Assembly (NCBI GenBank): GCA_964486455.1
Contig: CAZAMP010000029.1
Coordinates: 1 to 51,874, forward strand
Length of the DNA: 51,874 bases
Origin: CAZAMP01 sp964486455
GTDB lineage: Bacteria > Eisenbacteria > RBG-16-71-46 > CAZAMP01
Direction of reading: 5' to 3'
Part shown: positions 49,660 through 51,874 of the stretch, one piece after another
Numbering within the stretch: position 1 is the stretch's first letter
Layout: the number at the start of each line of letters is the position of its first letter
Program-made: the position numbers and the translations under genes
Notes under the pieces: model-generated
Database searches by the model: none
What the model was told of the DNA's origin: nothing
Seen by the model: the letters and a program-made list of their open reading frames with translations, nothing else

Positions 49660-51825
49660 ATGGAGAAGACCCGGATCGTACTCGCGCTTTGCGTGCTGTT
49701 CGTATCGTGTTTCTCGACCGCGATCGCCGACGACTCGCTCGATTCCGACATCACGCTCCTCGGCCGCTGGCAAGTGGGATCGTGCATGGCGCTGGATGTC
49801 GAGGGCGACCTGGCGTGCTACGCGGACGGCGCCTTTTTGCAGACCGCCGACGTGAGCGACCCCTACGCGCCCGTGACCATGGGCGGCGTGCTCTTGCCGA
49901 TGGCAATCTGGGGAATGGACGTCGTCGGATCGATGGCGTACGTGGCCGACTTCTACTACGGGCTCCAGATCGTCGATGTATCGAAGCCCGCAACCCCCAT
50001 CCTGGTCGGCGCATGCGAGACGGGCGACAAGGCCCGGGCCGTCGTCGTTCAGGATAAATACGCCTATCTCGCCGACAGCGAAGGCTGTCTGAGAATCGTC
50101 GACGTCTCCGACCCTCGAAATCCGTACGAGGTCGGCTGCCTGAACGAAGACGGCTTTCCGCAGGACCTCGACATCCGCCAGGAGATCGTCTACCTCGCGA
50201 CATGGGACGGCGTGTACATCATCGACGTTTCGAACGCGGAACAGCCGAACCACATACGAACCATCGAGCCGGGGAATTACTACGGCTTCGAAGGCGTCGT
50301 CTTTCATGGCGACTACGCCTACGTCTCCGCGGGTCAGGGCGGCCTGCACGTCTACGACGTCACCGATCTCGCCCATCCCACACTCGCCGGGTACTACAAC
50401 GCGTATGGCAACGTAGTGGACATGGGAATCCACGGCGACCTCGGCGTCGTCGTGTGCCGAGGGTCCGGCTTGCGCGTCGTCGACATCTCCGACCCGCCCT
50501 ATCCGATCGAGCTGTGTCACTACGATACGCCGCACGCGAACTACGAAGTCGAATGCAATGAGCAATTCGCCTTCACGGCTTCATTCACGAAGGGGATGCG
50601 GATCCTCGATCTCGAGGATCCCACGTCTCCAAGCGAGGCCGGTGTGTGTGAGACCGGGGGCGGCGCCTACGGGATCCTCGTCCGCGACGGCATCGCCTAC
50701 GTCGCGGAGGGCTGGACCGGGCTGAGAACGATCGACGTCTCCGATCCGACGGACCCGTCACCGATCGGCCTCTGTCGCGTTGATGACAATCCGAAGGCGA
50801 TCGACCTCATCGGTGACCAGGCATACGTGGCAGCGGCACTCGGCGTGAGGATCTTCGATGTCTCCGATCCGGCGGAGCCGTACGAGACAGGCTTCTACGC
50901 CATCGAGAGCGGGGCCACCGATATCGCCGTGAGGGACAACCTGGCGCTGACGGTGAACTACGACGACGGGCTCACCGTCCTGGACGTCTCGGATCCATCA
51001 TCGATCGAGCCTTTCTCCGGCTTCCCTCTCCTCCATCCTCAGCAGGTCGTGATCGGTGATACCTACGCGTATGTCGCCGTTTACGGAGAGTGGGGGTACG
51101 ACGGCGCGCTCGCCGTTGTCGACTACACCGTGCCGGACACGTCCGAGATCGTGGCGATGCTCGAGTTCAAGAAGACCACGCACGTCGCCACCTACGGCGA
51201 CTTCGCGTACATATACGGCCAGGACGTCAACCACGACTACGGGCTGCACGTCGTCGACGTCGCGGATCCGGCCGAGCCGGTGCACGTTGGATTCCTGGGA
51301 ATGAACTTGCCCATCTTCGCGATCGCCGCGACCGAGGACTATGTCTATCTGGGGCAAACCTACACGAAGCTCCTGATGGCGGTCGACGTTCGCGAGCCCA
51401 AATACCCGGTCGTCGCGACGTCGTATTCGCGGGATGGGTATCACACGTCGTGCATCTTCCCGCAGGACGAGCTGATCTACACGAACGGCGTCTGGATCTT
51501 CCGCAATGACCTCATGACGACCAGCGCACCCGAGGCCGCGGGCATGGCGTCGGACGCGCTCACCAGCTATCCGAATCCGTTCAATCCGACCACGGTGATC
51601 AGCTACAGCCTCTCGTCGCCGTCGGATGTTCGTCTCGGGATCTACGATGTCTCGGGGAGACTCGTGAGTCTCCTGAAGGACGGCGTGATCGAAAGCGCCG
51701 GCCCTCATTCGGTGAGGTGGCAAGGAGTTACGTCATCCGGCAGCGGCGCGGCGTCGGGGACCTATTTCTGCCGGCTTGAGGCGGGCGCGTTTCAGGCCAC
51801 ACATCGCCTGGTTCTGATCCGCTGA
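49660..51825 (+). CDS. Secreted LVIVD-repeat protein with FlgD-like tail
   Basis: 721 aa with a signal peptide (IVLALCVLFVSCFSTAIA). About thirteen repeats of 40-50 residues each end in a strand of the type L-x-I-V-D-V-S-D-P-x-x-P (LQIVDVSKPATP, LRIVDVSDPRNP, VRIFDVSDPAEP, LHVVDVADPAEP), which is the LVIVD beta-propeller family. A FlgD-like domain closes the protein (SYPNPFNPTT to HRLVLIR). Function is unknown; propellers of this kind are taken as surface binding proteins. GAGGAGG lies 6 nt before the ATG. The upstream DUF1566 gene is in the same direction 104 nt before, so co-transcription is possible. Confidence 0.9.
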   Translation: MEKTRIVLALCVLFVSCFSTAIADDSLDSDITLLGRWQVGSCMALDVEGDLACYADGAFLQTADVSDPYAPVTMGGVLLPMAIWGMDVVGSMAYVADFYYGLQIVDVSKPATPILVGACETGDKARAVVVQDKYAYLADSEGCLRIVDVSDPRNPYEVGCLNEDGFPQDLDIRQEIVYLATWDGVYIIDVSNAEQPNHIRTIEPGNYYGFEGVVFHGDYAYVSAGQGGLHVYDVTDLAHPTLAGYYNAYGNVVDMGIHGDLGVVVCRGSGLRVVDISDPPYPIELCHYDTPHANYEVECNEQFAFTASFTKGMRILDLEDPTSPSEAGVCETGGGAYGILVRDGIAYVAEGWTGLRTIDVSDPTDPSPIGLCRVDDNPKAIDLIGDQAYVAAALGVRIFDVSDPAEPYETGFYAIESGATDIAVRDNLALTVNYDDGLTVLDVSDPSSIEPFSGFPLLHPQQVVIGDTYAYVAVYGEWGYDGALAVVDYTVPDTSEIVAMLEFKKTTHVATYGDFAYIYGQDVNHDYGLHVVDVADPAEPVHVGFLGMNLPIFAIAATEDYVYLGQTYTKLLMAVDVREPKYPVVATSYSRDGYHTSCIFPQDELIYTNGVWIFRNDLMTTSAPEAAGMASDALTSYPNPFNPTTVISYSLSSPSDVRLGIYDVSGRLVSLLKDGVIESAGPHSVRWQGVTSSGSGAASGTYFCRLEAGAFQATHRLVLIR

Positions 51826-51834
51826 TATGGAACG

Positions 51835-51857
51835 ACCGTGTCAAGCACGGTTGTATT
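51835..51857 (+). terminator. Possible terminator after the LVIVD gene
   Basis: ACCGTG and CACGGT pair over 6 bp with a 5-nt loop, followed by TGTATTT, 9 nt after the stop codon. Short stem and imperfect T-tract. Confidence 0.45.
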
Positions 51858-51874
51858 TCGGGGGCGGCGGAGGC

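Noticed and set aside
1..51874. CRISPR array, tRNA, rRNA, prophage, integrase or defence genes
   Set aside because: I looked for regularly spaced direct repeats, tRNA cloverleaf features and phage or recombinase motifs and saw none. Amino-acid-level repeats (propeller-like, LVIVD, ankyrin) explain the repetitive stretches.

Overview
The window is GC-rich, gene-dense DNA from a free-living Gram-negative bacterium: it encodes outer-membrane barrels, lipoproteins, periplasmic multiheme cytochromes and many large secreted proteins. Nine intact secreted proteins, plus one orphan fragment, end in the same kind of C-terminal domain. It is a FlgD-Ig-like fold with a PNPF-type entry motif, a W-D-G-R-D-like strand, an (S)G-x-Y turn and a final aliphatic run closing on Arg or Lys. 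Together with CotH, lamin-tail, ASPIC/FG-GAP, LVIVD and gingipain-like (C25) proteins, this is typical of FCB-affiliated uncultured lineages such as Eisenbacteria or Krumholzibacteriota. That placement is an inference from style. No rRNA, tRNA or ribosomal protein gene is present to test it.

Layout. 0-9 kb: the tail of an FG-GAP secreted protein, a class V aminotransferase/cysteine desulfurase, a three-gene ECF sigma / zinc-finger anti-sigma / periplasmic sensor operon, a CotH-lamin-tail secreted protein, and a secreted phosphodiester glycosidase. 8.8-13.4 kb: an RRM RNA-binding protein, two small proteins, a second ECF sigma factor, a beta-helix secreted gene interrupted by an in-frame TGA, and GapA. 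13.7-18.7 kb (minus strand): a HAD-IG 5'-nucleotidase, then an unknown helical-repeat protein and an HD-GYP protein that overlap by 4 nt and share an N-terminal module.

19-26 kb is a redox block. It holds an eight-heme cytochrome of the hydroxylamine oxidoreductase family, a convergent alginate-export-type porin (each gene with its own strong terminator), an NfnAB-type flavoprotein pair, and a membrane-anchored diheme cytochrome. A plausible reading is periplasmic nitrogen-oxide or hydroxylamine redox chemistry with electron exchange to the NAD(P)H/ferredoxin pool, but no dedicated quinol partner is seen. 26-31 kb: an SbcD/Mre11-like phosphoesterase preceded by a 130-bp nested palindrome, a FemAB-like acyltransferase, a secreted alpha/beta hydrolase and a MATE exporter.

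31-51.9 kb is dominated by secreted and surface proteins. A C25 protease gene is bracketed by two decayed minus-strand gene fragments. After it come an ankyrin-metallo-beta-lactamase fusion, two paralogous NTF2-like lipoproteins flanking a 13-repeat propeller-like protein, an ASPIC/UnbV protein, an ABC-2 exporter, a small barrel, a DUF1566 protein and an LVIVD-repeat protein.

I saw no CRISPR array, prophage, insertion sequence, integrase or recognisable defence island. The observations most worth a second look are the beta-helix TGA with its adjacent hairpin, the 130-bp nested palindrome, the kinase/Omp28 chimeric remnant, the HD-GYP/helical-repeat pair, the ankyrin-MBL fusion and the octaheme neighbourhood.
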